Source: Natrialba swarupiae
Lineage (GTDB): Archaea; Halobacteriota; Halobacteria; Halobacteriales; Natrialbaceae
Direction of reading: 5' to 3'
NCBI RefSeq assembly: GCF_008245225.1
Contig: NZ_VTAW01000026.1
Span: 1-50,064, forward strand
Length of the DNA: 50,064 bases
Shown here one piece after another: positions 1 through 8,479 of the stretch; position 1 is the first letter of the stretch, and every line of letters starts with the position of its first letter. The translations under genes were made by a program, and so were the position numbers. The notes beneath the pieces are model-generated. The model was not told the origin of the DNA. It saw only the letters and a program-made list of their open reading frames with translations, and made no database searches.

Positions 1-1367
1 TCGTAGTCTTTGCGCCGCTCGATGTAGTCGTCGGCGAGCTGTTGTTCGATCGAGCGCGAGCGCTCTTTGGCTTGCAGAACGTCCTCGCGAGTCGTGAACT
101 CGCGATCTTCTGCCCGGGCGATGTCGCCGGCGACGCGAATCAGGCCACCGAGATCCCGGAAGTGTAACGTGAGGTGTTTCTTCCGACCGGCACGGCGTTT
201 CGCTTCGAGAATGAGCTCCTCGACGGCGTCGCGGGTGAAATGGGGCAGACGGCCGTCGCGTTCGACCTCTTGGGCGATAAAACGGACGTACTTCCGGCGC
301 ATCTCGGGTGTGGATTCGATGGTATCGTCCATGTAGACCTCGTAGCCGTAGCCTTTGATCCGCGAGCGCAGCGCAGGATGCATATTCTCCATCGCGTCCA
401 TATTTCCGGCGGCGATCATGACGAAGTTACAGGGGACGGGTTCGGTCTGGACCATCGCGCCCGAGGAACGTTCGGACTGGCCGGTGATCGAGAACTCGCC
501 TTCCTGGATCGCCGTCATCAGCTTCTGTTGGGTCCGGACGTCGAGGGTGTTGATCTCGTCGACGAACAGCACACCCGTGTGGGACTGGTGGATCGAGCCC
601 GGTTCGACACGCTCGTGACTCGGCGTGCCCATCCCACCGGACTGGAACGGGTCGTGGCGGACGTCACCCAGCAGTGCACCGGCGTGAGCGCCGGTGGCGT
701 CCTCGAAGGGAGCGACGCGCTGTTCGGCGTTGTTGACCAGCAGGTTCGGCACCTGCGCGTCCGATCCCTGTTTCAGGGTCCGGAAGATAAACCAGATAAC
801 CGCGGCCGCGAAGATTCCGAGCAGGATGGACGATCCCGACAGAATCGTATAGATGAGAATCGCCGCGATGATGACCCACATCAGGATCGTTTTCCACCGG
901 TTCTCCTTGTTGGCTTCCTCCCTGTGGGCGGCGACGATCTGTTCGCCCTTTCCGGCGGGAACGGTTCGGACCTTCGGCTCGTTCTCGTCGTCCGGATTGT
1001 GGTAGAGCAAGACGTCCTGGAGCGTCTCCTGGGGCAACAACTGACTCATCGCCTTGGCCAGCATCGACTTCCCCGTTCCGGGCGAGCCGATCATCATGAC
1101 GTGGCGACGCTGCTCGGCCGCCTTGATGATGATGTCTCGAGCCTCGTCCTGACCGATGACCTGATCGACGAGTCGGTCGGGGACCTCGATGTCCGCCGTC
1201 GAGTCGATCTTCAACCCACCGAGGAGGTCGTCCTCGGCGATGTCTTCGTCGATTTCGACGCCGGGATCGACAGCCACTTCGCTCCCGAGATCGGATTCGG
1301 ATTCCGTATCGGGATCGGCATGTCCAGTATTTTCGAGAGAATCGTCGCCAGTGGTACTGTCAGTCAT
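1..1367 (-). CDS. lonB: Archaeal membrane-bound ATP-dependent protease LonB (partial, C-terminus beyond window)
   Basis: ATP-dependent serine protease of the archaeal LonB type, which degrades proteins at the inner face of the membrane. The 455 visible codons hold an acidic N-terminus, Walker A GSPGTGKS at residues 94-101, two adjacent membrane segments at about 158-195 inserted within the AAA+ domain (the LonB hallmark), Walker [10 protein letters not shown] near 260, and [20 protein letters not shown] just after it. The Ser-Lys protease domain lies off the left edge. Start chosen at ATG 1365-1367 (MTDSTTGDD); a TATA-like element on the same strand lies at about 1406-1415, giving a short leader. 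Family LonB is usually about 700 aa, so roughly a third is missing. Identification is secure from domain order. Confidence 0.95.
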   Translation of the reverse strand, partial: MTDSTTGDDSLENTGHADPDTESESDLGSEVAVDPGVEIDEDIAEDDLLGGLKIDSTADIEVPDRLVDQVIGQDEARDIIIKAAEQRRHVMMIGSPGTGKSMLAKAMSQLLPQETLQDVLLYHNPDDENEPKVRTVPAGKGEQIVAAHREEANKENRWKTILMWVIIAAILIYTILSGSSILLGIFAAAVIWFIFRTLKQGSDAQVPNLLVNNAEQRVAPFEDATGAHAGALLGDVRHDPFQSGGMGTPSHERVEPGSIHQSHTGVLFVDEINTLDVRTQQKLMTAIQEGEFSITGQSERSSGAMVQTEPVPCNFVMIAAGNMDAMENMHPALRSRIKGYGYEVYMDDTIESTPEMRRKYVRFIAQEVERDGRLPHFTRDAVEELILEAKRRAGRKKHLTLHFRDLGGLIRVAGDIARAEDREFTTREDVLQAKERSRSIEQQLADDYIERRKDY

Positions 1368-1405
1368 TTCGTTCGATTCAATACCTCGTTCGAGGGGATC
1401 GTAAC

Positions 1406-1415
1406 GGATATACTT
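1406..1415 (-). promoter_or_regulatory. TATA box of lonB
   Basis: Read on the minus strand, AAGTATATCC sits about 40-48 bp before the lonB ATG, the usual distance for a haloarchaeal promoter with a leader of about 15-20 nt. Confidence 0.5.
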
Positions 1416-1764
1416 TCTCCATTGTCCATCGACCGAATTCGGAGATAACGGGGGTTACGACGGTGATTCTGGCCAATCGTATAGCGGGCGTTCGTTCTAT
1501 CCGCTCGTCGTCCGAGCCGTCGATGGTCGTCGTTGCGTTCGTCGTGGATGCGGGAACTTCCTGGCCCAATCACGTGACTGATCGTCCAGTCATACGGACC
1601 GCAATAGGTCGGTACCGGTCGATCGCAGACCAGCGGGCAATCGACCGGCAATCGGTCGTCACAGACCGTCCCAGCCCGATCGCTCGAACGACTGGGGTTG
1701 AGTTACACTGGTATGAGTGTAAAGTCGCAGCAATATCTCTCTAGTCACCTAGTTAGTCATCAGC

Positions 1765-1791
1765 CCGTATAAGCCTTACTGACCGTTCAGT
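1765..1791 (+). promoter_or_regulatory. TATA box plus TetR-type operator ACTGA-N4-TCAGT
   Basis: CCGTATAAGCC (1765-1774) is a good archaeal TATA element. Directly downstream, at 1778-1791, is ACTGACCGTTCAGT, a perfect 5-bp inverted repeat with a 4-bp spacer, where a TetR/AcrR-family repressor could block the transcription start. A related sequence, TTACTGAACGGT, recurs at 1870-1881. No TetR gene and no convincing target gene follow within the window. Confidence 0.45.
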
Positions 1792-2417
1792 CAACTCCGG
1801 TTGGGAGGGATAGCGTTGCAGGTCTACAGCAGCTGTGCAAGTCGCGGCTCTTTTCTTTCTCGAAAAGTATTACTGAACGGTGGGTAATAGCAATTCCACA
1901 TGGATACTTGATAGTATGTCAGGGGCGGTTACCGCCGTGTCGAAACGACTGCCTGTTCGGAGAGTGTATTTTTTAGGGCCGATCAACGAACGACAACAGA
2001 TACCAGGAGATATCGTACGAACTGGACGGTATAACTGCCACTATAGACCGGATATAGCGTCCACTCCAGGGTTCTGGGAGTGGGTCGTGGTTAACGCTTC
2101 CCCGTCGAGGTCAGTTCAGTACTTACCAATTACTATATTAATACTATTATTTGATAATGGTCCGTTGATATTCGTTATATCTATTCGATACGACTATCCT
2201 GGGATCGACACCGAGTTTCCGGTGAACTCTCGTCTCCGGTCACTGCGTGTGTCCTCGAGGTATTCCTCACGCCATCTACCCCCGCGTACGAATCGGACGG
2301 GATCCAAACAGTTATGATCGAGTCGGACACAGATGCTATCCATGAAAGCATTACGAGTACCGTTCGGGGAGTATCCGACCGGACAGCGATCGACGGATCG
2401 ATCACGAGGGGAGACCG

Positions 2418-2792
2418 ATGGCTGATGGATCGGAGTCCGACGGCGCTAACGAAGGAGCTGACGACGGCGGTAGCGTCGACCCGGTATTGCCAGGCGTCGA
2501 TGACACCTCCGGGGACGACGAACCGGAAATCACCTACGACCTCGACGATCTCGGGAACGTCAAAGAAGAGTGGGAGGGGGTAACGATCTATCTGCCGTCG
2601 GACCTGCACAACGCGCTCAACCTCTCCTATCGGGAGTTGAGCTACGAGTCAGCACGGACGACGTCCTACGACCTCCAGAAACTACAGGACTTCTATCCGC
2701 TTCTCGTCGCCGTCGGATTGAACAATCTCAACCAGTCCGATACCGACGACCTCCTCTCGATGCTCGAATACTTACAAGAGGAGTACGGCTGA
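2418..2792 (+). CDS. Small acidic haloarchaeal protein, possible ParA-partner-like
   Basis: A 124-residue protein. The first 45 residues are acidic and disordered. The C-terminal 75 residues form a compact predicted helical domain beginning VTIYLPSDLHNALNLSYREL and ending LEYLQEEYG. The YLP..LH..L.L...EL pattern followed by DFYPLLVAVGLNNL resembles, from memory, the small proteins encoded just after ParA-like ATPases in haloarchaeal replicons (DUF8160-like). No ParA is seen upstream. ATG 2418 is preceded by a purine-rich GAGGGGAGA. No function is assigned. Codon use and GC3 look genuine. Confidence 0.65.
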   Translation: MADGSESDGANEGADDGGSVDPVLPGVDDTSGDDEPEITYDLDDLGNVKEEWEGVTIYLPSDLHNALNLSYRELSYESARTTSYDLQKLQDFYPLLVAVGLNNLNQSDTDDLLSMLEYLQEEYG

Positions 2793-3382
2793 TCGACCGT
2801 CGTGCCGGTTTGGGTTGTCGGTGACGGTCGCTCGCTGTCGCTTCCGTTTGAGCCCATCGGTGGAAAGTTAAACTAGTATTACTAGCAATCCATAGTTGCT
2901 GCGGGAGATTCGGGTGAACGAGCTACGCACGCTCGACTCACTCGATCGACTCGACTGACGGAGCAGTCGCTGCGAACGGCTGCTGACGGTCATATTTACA
3001 GTCATACTGCCGTAATTTCTCTTCATGGAGACGGGATGAGTCGGTATGGATGGGTGTTGCCTCCCACAATTTACCGGCGTATTTCCCGCCGCCACCGGCC
3101 CGTCGTCGCTGGTGTACTGTTAGTAATACTAACGACAGCGAATTCAGTAATTCGAGTAATGCCTTCTAGACTGGTGAGTACCGCGTTCGGAGCGACCGGT
3201 TACGACCGACGGTTGAATACCCGTTCCCGCGCGTCAGGCAGCGATAGCCGCAATTTCGGCAGTGTATCTGCACCCATCGCACACCAAATTAGGTCCCGGA
3301 TTTCGTTCTCCGGCCCCCACGCTCAGCAACACAACGACAAATTTATATAATTGTAATTCTTCACTCGGACTGTCGTAAAGCC
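2793..3382. other. Intergenic region upstream of sugar importer
   Basis: Nearly 600 bp with no supported gene. It holds AT-rich palindromes at 2873-2885, 3119-3133 and 3138-3153, and the importer promoter at 3341-3350. Confidence 0.5.
3341..3350 (+). promoter_or_regulatory. TATA box of the sugar ABC operon
   Basis: ATTTATATAA lies 33-42 bp before ATG 3383, in an AT-rich patch. No Shine-Dalgarno sequence precedes the ATG, consistent with a near-leaderless transcript. Confidence 0.75.
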
Positions 3383-4702
3383 ATGAGAGAAGACAGCTCA
3401 GTATCTCGAAGACGGTACGTTCAGCTCGCCGGAGGGGTCGGCGTGCTAGCGCTCGCAGGGTGTACAGAGGACGAAGATCCGGACGAGATCGATACAGGAA
3501 ACGGAGCAGACGACGCCGACGACACGGGTGATTCGGATTCCGAGGGTGATCTCGAGATCGTCCACTGGTGGACTGCCGGAGGAGAGGAACAGGCGCTGAA
3601 CGCCTTGCTCGACGGCTTCGAAGAGGCGTATCCCGAACACAGCGTCGAGAACAATCCAGCACCCGGCGGTGCTGGTGCGGCGATCGATGCGGCGATCCAG
3701 ACGCGCGTTATCGATCAGGATCCGCCGAGTACGTTCCAGATCTGGCCCGGCGAGGCGGTTCGCCCGTATCTCGAGGCCGACGCGCTGGAATCGATCGACG
3801 ACGTTTGGGAGGACGAGGATGCCTACGTCGACGGCGTCATCGACGCCGCCGCGCCGGACGGCGACCTCGTCGTGGCACCGATCAACATTCACCGATTGAA
3901 CAACCTCTTTTACAACGTCGATGTCGTCGAGGACGCAGGTATCGACCCGACCGACGCCGAGAATCCCGAGGATCTTCTCGACTTGCTCGAGGCGGCGGAC
4001 GACGCGGGCTACGTTGGCCTCGCCCAGCAGACCCAGGAGCCGTGGGGAATTCTCCAGTTCTGGGAGATGGTGTTTCTCGGACAGTACGGGGCCGACACGT
4101 ACGAGCAGTTCCTCGCGGGCGACGCCGAATCGCTCGAGAGCGAGATCGCCGACTCGCTCGAGCTCGTCGAACGCATAAGCGAGTTCCACAACGAGGACGC
4201 CGGGACGGTCGCCTGGGACGAAGCCAACGCCGACGTCATCACCGGTGACGCCGCGTTTCACCACAACGGCGACTGGGCTGCCGGCGAGTATCAAGGTGCC
4301 GACGGCTTCGAGTACGGCGAGAACTGGGAGTACATCCCCTTCCCCGGAACCGAAGGGATCTACACGATGGTGATGGATGGCTTCGTCTACCCGGCGAACA
4401 ATCCGACGCCCGAAGCCACCGAAGCGTTCGTCAGTTACTGTACGACGGCCGACGCCCAGGAACGGTTCAACCCCCACAAGGGCTCGATCCCGCCGCGAAC
4501 CGACGTGGAGACGGACGGCTTCCCGCCGTTCCTGCAGGATCAGATGGCGGACTTCGAGGCGTCCGACGAACAGACGGTTACGATCTCCCACGGAAGCGGC
4601 CTCGAGCCGGCCAGGGCCGACCAGGTCCAGGAAGCGTTCGCCGTCTTCACCGACAACTGGGACGTCGACGAGACGACCCAGGAACTGATCGGTATCTTCT
4701 AA
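3383..4702 (+). CDS. Sugar ABC transporter substrate-binding lipoprotein
   Basis: Extracellular solute-binding protein family 1, 439 aa, which captures sugar outside the membrane for the two permeases that follow. The N-terminus has a Tat motif SRRRYVQLAGG and lipobox LALAGC, so it is exported folded and lipid-anchored. An acidic linker precedes the mature domain, which opens with EIVHWWTAGGEEQALNALL, a pattern typical of glucose/mannose-binding proteins (GtsA-like). Other landmarks are NPAPGGAGA, PSTFQIWPGEA and NIHRLNNLFYNVD. The downstream permease starts 13 bp after the stop, so this is the first gene of an operon. A paralog of identical length lies at 10837-12156. The family is certain; glucose specificity is inferred. 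Confidence 0.93.
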   Translation: MREDSSVSRRRYVQLAGGVGVLALAGCTEDEDPDEIDTGNGADDADDTGDSDSEGDLEIVHWWTAGGEEQALNALLDGFEEAYPEHSVENNPAPGGAGAAIDAAIQTRVIDQDPPSTFQIWPGEAVRPYLEADALESIDDVWEDEDAYVDGVIDAAAPDGDLVVAPINIHRLNNLFYNVDVVEDAGIDPTDAENPEDLLDLLEAADDAGYVGLAQQTQEPWGILQFWEMVFLGQYGADTYEQFLAGDAESLESEIADSLELVERISEFHNEDAGTVAWDEANADVITGDAAFHHNGDWAAGEYQGADGFEYGENWEYIPFPGTEGIYTMVMDGFVYPANNPTPEATEAFVSYCTTADAQERFNPHKGSIPPRTDVETDGFPPFLQDQMADFEASDEQTVTISHGSGLEPARADQVQEAFAVFTDNWDVDETTQELIGIF

Positions 4703-4715
4703 CTACTACTCCTCT

Positions 4716-5765
4716 ATGGGATTCATCGATCGATTACGTTCCCGCACAGGCCGACGTGACCGTGAGGACCGAAGCGAGCGATCACGGACCGACGGCCAAA
4801 GCGAGGAGCCACAGACCGACGGCCAACGCGGGGAACTACGGACCGATGGCGGGAGTGACGTGAGGACACGCGGCGGCCTCTCCAGACTCAAACACAGCGA
4901 CGCGGTCCAGGCAGTGCCGTTCTGGCTGCCGCCGGCGCTGTTAATGGGGTGGTTCGTCTACGGCGCGGTCGGCTGGAATCTCCTCATCTCGCTGACCGAC
5001 TGGAGCGGCCTGAGCCAGCCGGATTACACGAATCTCACGCTCGAGATGTACACCCAGATGCCGAACGACCCGTCGTTCGTCGCGGCATTTCGAAACACGG
5101 TGGTCCTGCTGGTCGCCTTCACCGTGGTCTCGCTGGTGATCGGGCTCGTACTCGCGATTCTGGTCGACCAGAACATCCGCTTCGAGAACACGCTCCGGAC
5201 GATTTACCTGTTGCCGATGGCGCTGTCGTTCGTCGTGACGGCGATTTTCTGGTCGTGGATGTACAATCCGAGTACGGGGACGATCAACGTCGTTCTGAGC
5301 ACGATCGGGCTGGATTTCCTCACGATGGACTGGATCGGCGATCCGCGGACGAGACTGGCGGCGATCATCTTCGCGCTCACGTGGCAGTTCAGCGGCTACG
5401 CGATGGTCGTCTATCTCGCGGGTCTGCGGGCGATCCCCGACTCGCACTACGAGGCGGCGAAAGTCGACGGCGCGGGTTCGCTGCGGATGTACTGGCGGGT
5501 AATCGTCCCGCAGTTGAGCGCGTCGACGACCTCCGCTGCGGTCGTGTTGATGGTGTTCGCGCTGAAGGCGTTCGACTTCATCTTCATCATGTTCGGGGAC
5601 AACCCCGGCCGCTCGGCCGACATCCTCGCGGTGATGATGTTCCGCGTCGCCTTCTCGCGAACCCAGTGGGCCTACGGGGCCGCGGTGGCGACCATTCTCT
5701 TCCTGATGGCGCTCTCGGTCGTCGCCCCCTACCTGTACCTGCAGTACAAACGAGGTGATCTCTGA
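4716..5765 (+). CDS. Sugar ABC transporter permease (MalF type)
   Basis: First integral-membrane subunit of the importer, 349 aa. About 55 hydrophilic, charged residues with an imperfect TDGQ-containing repeat precede the first membrane segment (FWLPPALLMGWFVYGAVGW). Six helices follow. The coupling EAA motif is HYEAAKVDGAGSLRMYWRVI at about residues 245-264, which contacts the ATPase. The end overlaps a mini-ORF through TGATG at 5763-5767. The repeat-rich cytoplasmic tail is longer than in bacterial MalF homologs and its role is unknown. Confidence 0.92.
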   Translation: MGFIDRLRSRTGRRDREDRSERSRTDGQSEEPQTDGQRGELRTDGGSDVRTRGGLSRLKHSDAVQAVPFWLPPALLMGWFVYGAVGWNLLISLTDWSGLSQPDYTNLTLEMYTQMPNDPSFVAAFRNTVVLLVAFTVVSLVIGLVLAILVDQNIRFENTLRTIYLLPMALSFVVTAIFWSWMYNPSTGTINVVLSTIGLDFLTMDWIGDPRTRLAAIIFALTWQFSGYAMVVYLAGLRAIPDSHYEAAKVDGAGSLRMYWRVIVPQLSASTTSAAVVLMVFALKAFDFIFIMFGDNPGRSADILAVMMFRVAFSRTQWAYGAAVATILFLMALSVVAPYLYLQYKRGDL

Positions 5766-5848
5766 TGATGGACACGACGGACGAACCGGCCGACGAACCG
5801 ACAGCTCCTATCCCCATCGGGCCGACGCTGGCCGGAGGTGATCGATAG
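5765..5848 (+). CDS. 27-codon mini-ORF bridging the two permease genes
   Basis: ATG at 5765 overlaps the upstream stop (TGATG) and its TAG stop abuts the next ATG (TAGATG at 5846-5851). It encodes 27 residues, acidic and Pro-rich, beginning MMDTTDEPADEP. Its last codons contain GGAGGTGATC (5834-5843), a perfect Shine-Dalgarno sequence 5 nt before the next start. This looks like a translational stepping stone across an 83-nt gap. Whether the peptide itself is stable or functional is unknown. Confidence 0.4.
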   Translation: MMDTTDEPADEPTAPIPIGPTLAGGDR

Positions 5849-6760
5849 ATGGCGACCGCAGACGGAACCGGACGATCGGTCGGCGATCGGATCGCCGAGC
5901 ACCGAGCGGAACTCGACACCCAGCGCGTCGTGCTGTACGCCGTCCTCGTCGGGCTCGTCGGCTTCTACCTCTCGCCGCTGTGGGCCGGGCTGACGACGGC
6001 GTTTAAGTCCCAGGCCGGGTTCATCAACACGTCGCCACTCGAGCCGCCGACGCCCGCCTGGTTCACCGTCGAGCCGTGGGAACTCGCGTTCGCGACGCTC
6101 CAGGGTGGGCTAGTCAACAGCGTGATGTTCGTCGTTCCGGCGACGATCCTCTCGGCGTTGTTCGGCAGTTTCGCCGCCTACGGGCTGACGAAGCTGTCCT
6201 GGCGCGGCCAGGTCGGTATTCTCGTGATCTTCCTCGCGGGAGTATTCTTGCCGTACCAGTCGGTGCTCGTCCCACTGCGCCAGTTCTGGTCGATTGTCGA
6301 CCTCGCCGGATTGCTCGCGTTCGCGCCGGTTCTCGCGAACCGTGCGGACCTGCTCGAGTTGACGATCACCCACACCGCCTACGGGATCCCGATCTGTACG
6401 ATCCTCTTTCGGTCGTACTACAAGACGTTGGGCGACGAGATGATCGAGGCAGCGAAGATAGACGGTGCCAACGCGTTCGGCATCTACAAACGGATCGTAC
6501 TCCCGTTATCGTTGCCGATGTTCGCGGTAACGCTGATCTACCAGTTCACGCAGGTCTGGAACGACCTGCTGTTCGCGCTGGTGTTGGTCACGTCCCGATC
6601 GAACTACGTCGTCACCCAGTCGTTAAACGAGTTACAGGGGTCGATGGCACAGGAGTACAACATCCAGATGGCCGGCGCGTTCATCGCCGCCTTGCCGACG
6701 ATCATCATCTACATCGTCTTCGGTCGACAGTTCGCGAAAGGAATCACCGGTGCATCGTAA
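5849..6760 (+). CDS. Sugar ABC transporter permease (MalG type)
   Basis: Second membrane subunit of the importer, 303 aa. A short hydrophilic N-terminus is followed by six predicted helices, the first at VVLYAVLVGLVGFYLSPLW. The EAA loop reads MIEAAKIDGANAFGIYKRIV at about residues 198-217. ATG 5849 has a perfect Shine-Dalgarno sequence at 5834-5843. It is co-transcribed with the upstream permease and the downstream ATPase, whose start lies about 50 bp beyond this stop. Confidence 0.93.
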   Translation: MATADGTGRSVGDRIAEHRAELDTQRVVLYAVLVGLVGFYLSPLWAGLTTAFKSQAGFINTSPLEPPTPAWFTVEPWELAFATLQGGLVNSVMFVVPATILSALFGSFAAYGLTKLSWRGQVGILVIFLAGVFLPYQSVLVPLRQFWSIVDLAGLLAFAPVLANRADLLELTITHTAYGIPICTILFRSYYKTLGDEMIEAAKIDGANAFGIYKRIVLPLSLPMFAVTLIYQFTQVWNDLLFALVLVTSRSNYVVTQSLNELQGSMAQEYNIQMAGAFIAALPTIIIYIVFGRQFAKGITGAS

Positions 6761-6812
6761 TGGAACAGAGACAACCCAACCCTTCGAAACCGCAGATACT
6801 GAGGACATACGT

Positions 6813-7952
6813 ATGGCTGAACTCACGCTCGGAAACGTAACGAAACGCTTCGACGACGTCGTCGCCGTCGACGACGTCTCGATCGAGATCGACGACGGCG
6901 AATTTCTCGTCCTCGTGGGCCCCTCGGGGTGTGGCAAGTCGACCACACTCCGGATGATCGCCGGCCTCGAGACGATCTCGGACGGACGGATCGCGATCGA
7001 CGGCGACGTCGTCAACGACGCGCCAGCCCAGCAGCGGGACATCGCGATGGTGTTCCAGAGCTACGCGCTGTACCCGCACATGACCGTCCGTGAGAACATG
7101 CGCTTCGGTCTCGAGGAGTCGACGACTCTCGAGAAAGCAGAGATGGACAGTCGCGTCGAAGACGCCGCAGAGACACTCGAGATCGACGACCTCCTCGAGC
7201 GCAAGCCGGGGGAGCTCTCGGGCGGCCAGCAACAGCGCGTCGCGCTGGGGCGAGCAATCGTTCGCGATCCAGCCGTCTTCCTGATGGACGAGCCGCTGTC
7301 GAATCTCGACGCCAAACTCCGTTCGGGTATGCGGACCGAACTCCAGCGCCTCCAGGAGGAACTCGGCGTGACGACCGTCTACGTCACCCACGACCAGACC
7401 GAGGCGATGACGATGAGCGACCGGATCGCCATCCTGGACGGTGGCGAACTCCAGCAGGTCGCTACCCCACTCGAGTGTTATCACCGACCGACGAATCGCT
7501 TCGTCGCTGGCTTCATCGGCGAGCCGTCGATGAACTTCTTCGACGTCAGCCTCGAGGACGGCCGACTGGTGGATTCCGACATCGAATTCGAGTATCCGCT
7601 TTCTTCGGTGGTTCGTGACTCCGTCGGAGAGACGACCGAGTTGGTCCTCGGAATCCGACCCGAGGATGTCGAACTCCTCGACGCCCGGGAAACGGCACAC
7701 GACTTCCCTGTCGTCGTCGACGTCGTCGAACCGATGGGTAACGAGAACAACCTCCTCGTGCGGTTCCCGGACACCGATACCGAGTCGACGTTCAACGTGA
7801 TCGTCGACGGGATGTGCCACGTGGAGGCCGGAAAGCGGTACGTGATCCGCATTCCGGAATCGGCGATACACGTCTTCGACCGCGAGACCGGCGCTGCGTT
7901 ACACAACCGCGAGATCGAGGACGAAACCGAACTGCTCGCCTCTCGCGTCTGA
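6813..7952 (+). CDS. Sugar ABC transporter ATPase (MalK/UgpC type)
   Basis: ATP-hydrolysing subunit, 379 aa from ATG 6813 (MAELTLGNVTKRF). An upstream in-frame ATG at 6750 would add 21 non-homologous residues and overlap the permease, so 6813 is preferred. Walker A GPSGCGKST, signature LSGGQQQRVALGRAIV, Walker B VFLMDEPLSNLDAKL and the H-loop VTHDQTEAMTM are intact. The C-terminal third is the TOBE/MalK regulatory domain (VLGIRPEDVEL). Last gene of the operon. A palindromic repeat starts at the base after its TGA. Confidence 0.94.
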   Translation: MAELTLGNVTKRFDDVVAVDDVSIEIDDGEFLVLVGPSGCGKSTTLRMIAGLETISDGRIAIDGDVVNDAPAQQRDIAMVFQSYALYPHMTVRENMRFGLEESTTLEKAEMDSRVEDAAETLEIDDLLERKPGELSGGQQQRVALGRAIVRDPAVFLMDEPLSNLDAKLRSGMRTELQRLQEELGVTTVYVTHDQTEAMTMSDRIAILDGGELQQVATPLECYHRPTNRFVAGFIGEPSMNFFDVSLEDGRLVDSDIEFEYPLSSVVRDSVGETTELVLGIRPEDVELLDARETAHDFPVVVDVVEPMGNENNLLVRFPDTDTESTFNVIVDGMCHVEAGKRYVIRIPESAIHVFDRETGAALHNREIEDETELLASRV

Positions 7953-8031
7953 TACGGATTGCTGTCCCTGTGTACTGGCGCATCCGGAGAACGGTCCCGT
8001 ATGCGGCGGTACTGACGGACAGCCGATCGTA
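7953..8031. repeat. Palindromic repeat family, copy A
   Basis: About 79 bp, starting at the base after the ABC ATPase stop codon. It opens TACGGATTGCTGTCCCTGTG and ends with ACTGACGGACAGCCGATCGT plus A. The two halves are imperfectly self-complementary over about 35 nt each (for example GCTGTCC with GGACAGC, and CGCAT with ATGCG), so it could fold into one long hairpin. Related copies are at 25743, 39966 and 49891. Confidence 0.7.
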
Positions 8032-8479
8032 TAACTCATCTGTTCCCCTCGACGATCCACCGAACGTCCGTTTTTCCCGGGTCGAACCGACTCGAGCGCC
8101 GCCGCCCCGTCGCTGTCTCTCGACAGACCGACAATCATCTCGAAACTAATACTCGAAGAAATAGACGATTGGCTAAAACATCATATACCTTATTGTATAA
8201 AATATACTATGTTTATACGGTCGATAATGGTCGACCGTAAGTTAGGCCACGAAACAGGCCGTAAACTGCCTTTCCGAACGGTTCAGAAACTATTTTCCTC
8301 GCCAATATTGATTTACCGGATAGATCTATCATCTGCGAGGATATCTGGAGCGTTGGTGGTTCGGTATTTTGCTACTTTGCTGATTAGTTATATATCTCTC
8401 TATAACAGCATCACAAACGAATCATTTAGAGCAATAGTAGTATTATCAGATAGGAACGTGGACCAGACGAGCGGCGTCG
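8032..8479. other. AT-rich intergenic region between convergent genes
   Basis: No supported ORF. Positions 8150-8465 are markedly AT-rich, with TATA-like runs and two perfect inverted repeats: GTATA-AAA-TATAC at 8195-8207 and CGGTCGA-N6-TCGACCG at 8218-8237. The flanking genes converge, so neither needs a promoter here. Confidence 0.5.

Larger units (their letters stand above)
1368..2417. other. Gene-poor region upstream of lonB
   Basis: About 1 kb without a convincing gene. Open frames such as 1880-2317 (+) have no recognisable domain and an unusual composition for this genome. The stretch holds a promoter with a TetR-type inverted repeat (1765-1791), a second half-site near 1871-1880, and an AT-rich patch at 2120-2200. 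It may be the remains of a deleted or decayed gene. Confidence 0.5.

Noticed and set aside
174-1448. Long plus-strand open frame of 424 codons
   Set aside because: It is antisense to lonB, whose frame shows intact Walker A, Walker B and membrane motifs.
2880-2896. AGCAATCC as another reverse-oriented repeat copy
   Set aside because: It matches only 8 bp of the head and is not near a gene 3' end with the required complementary arm.
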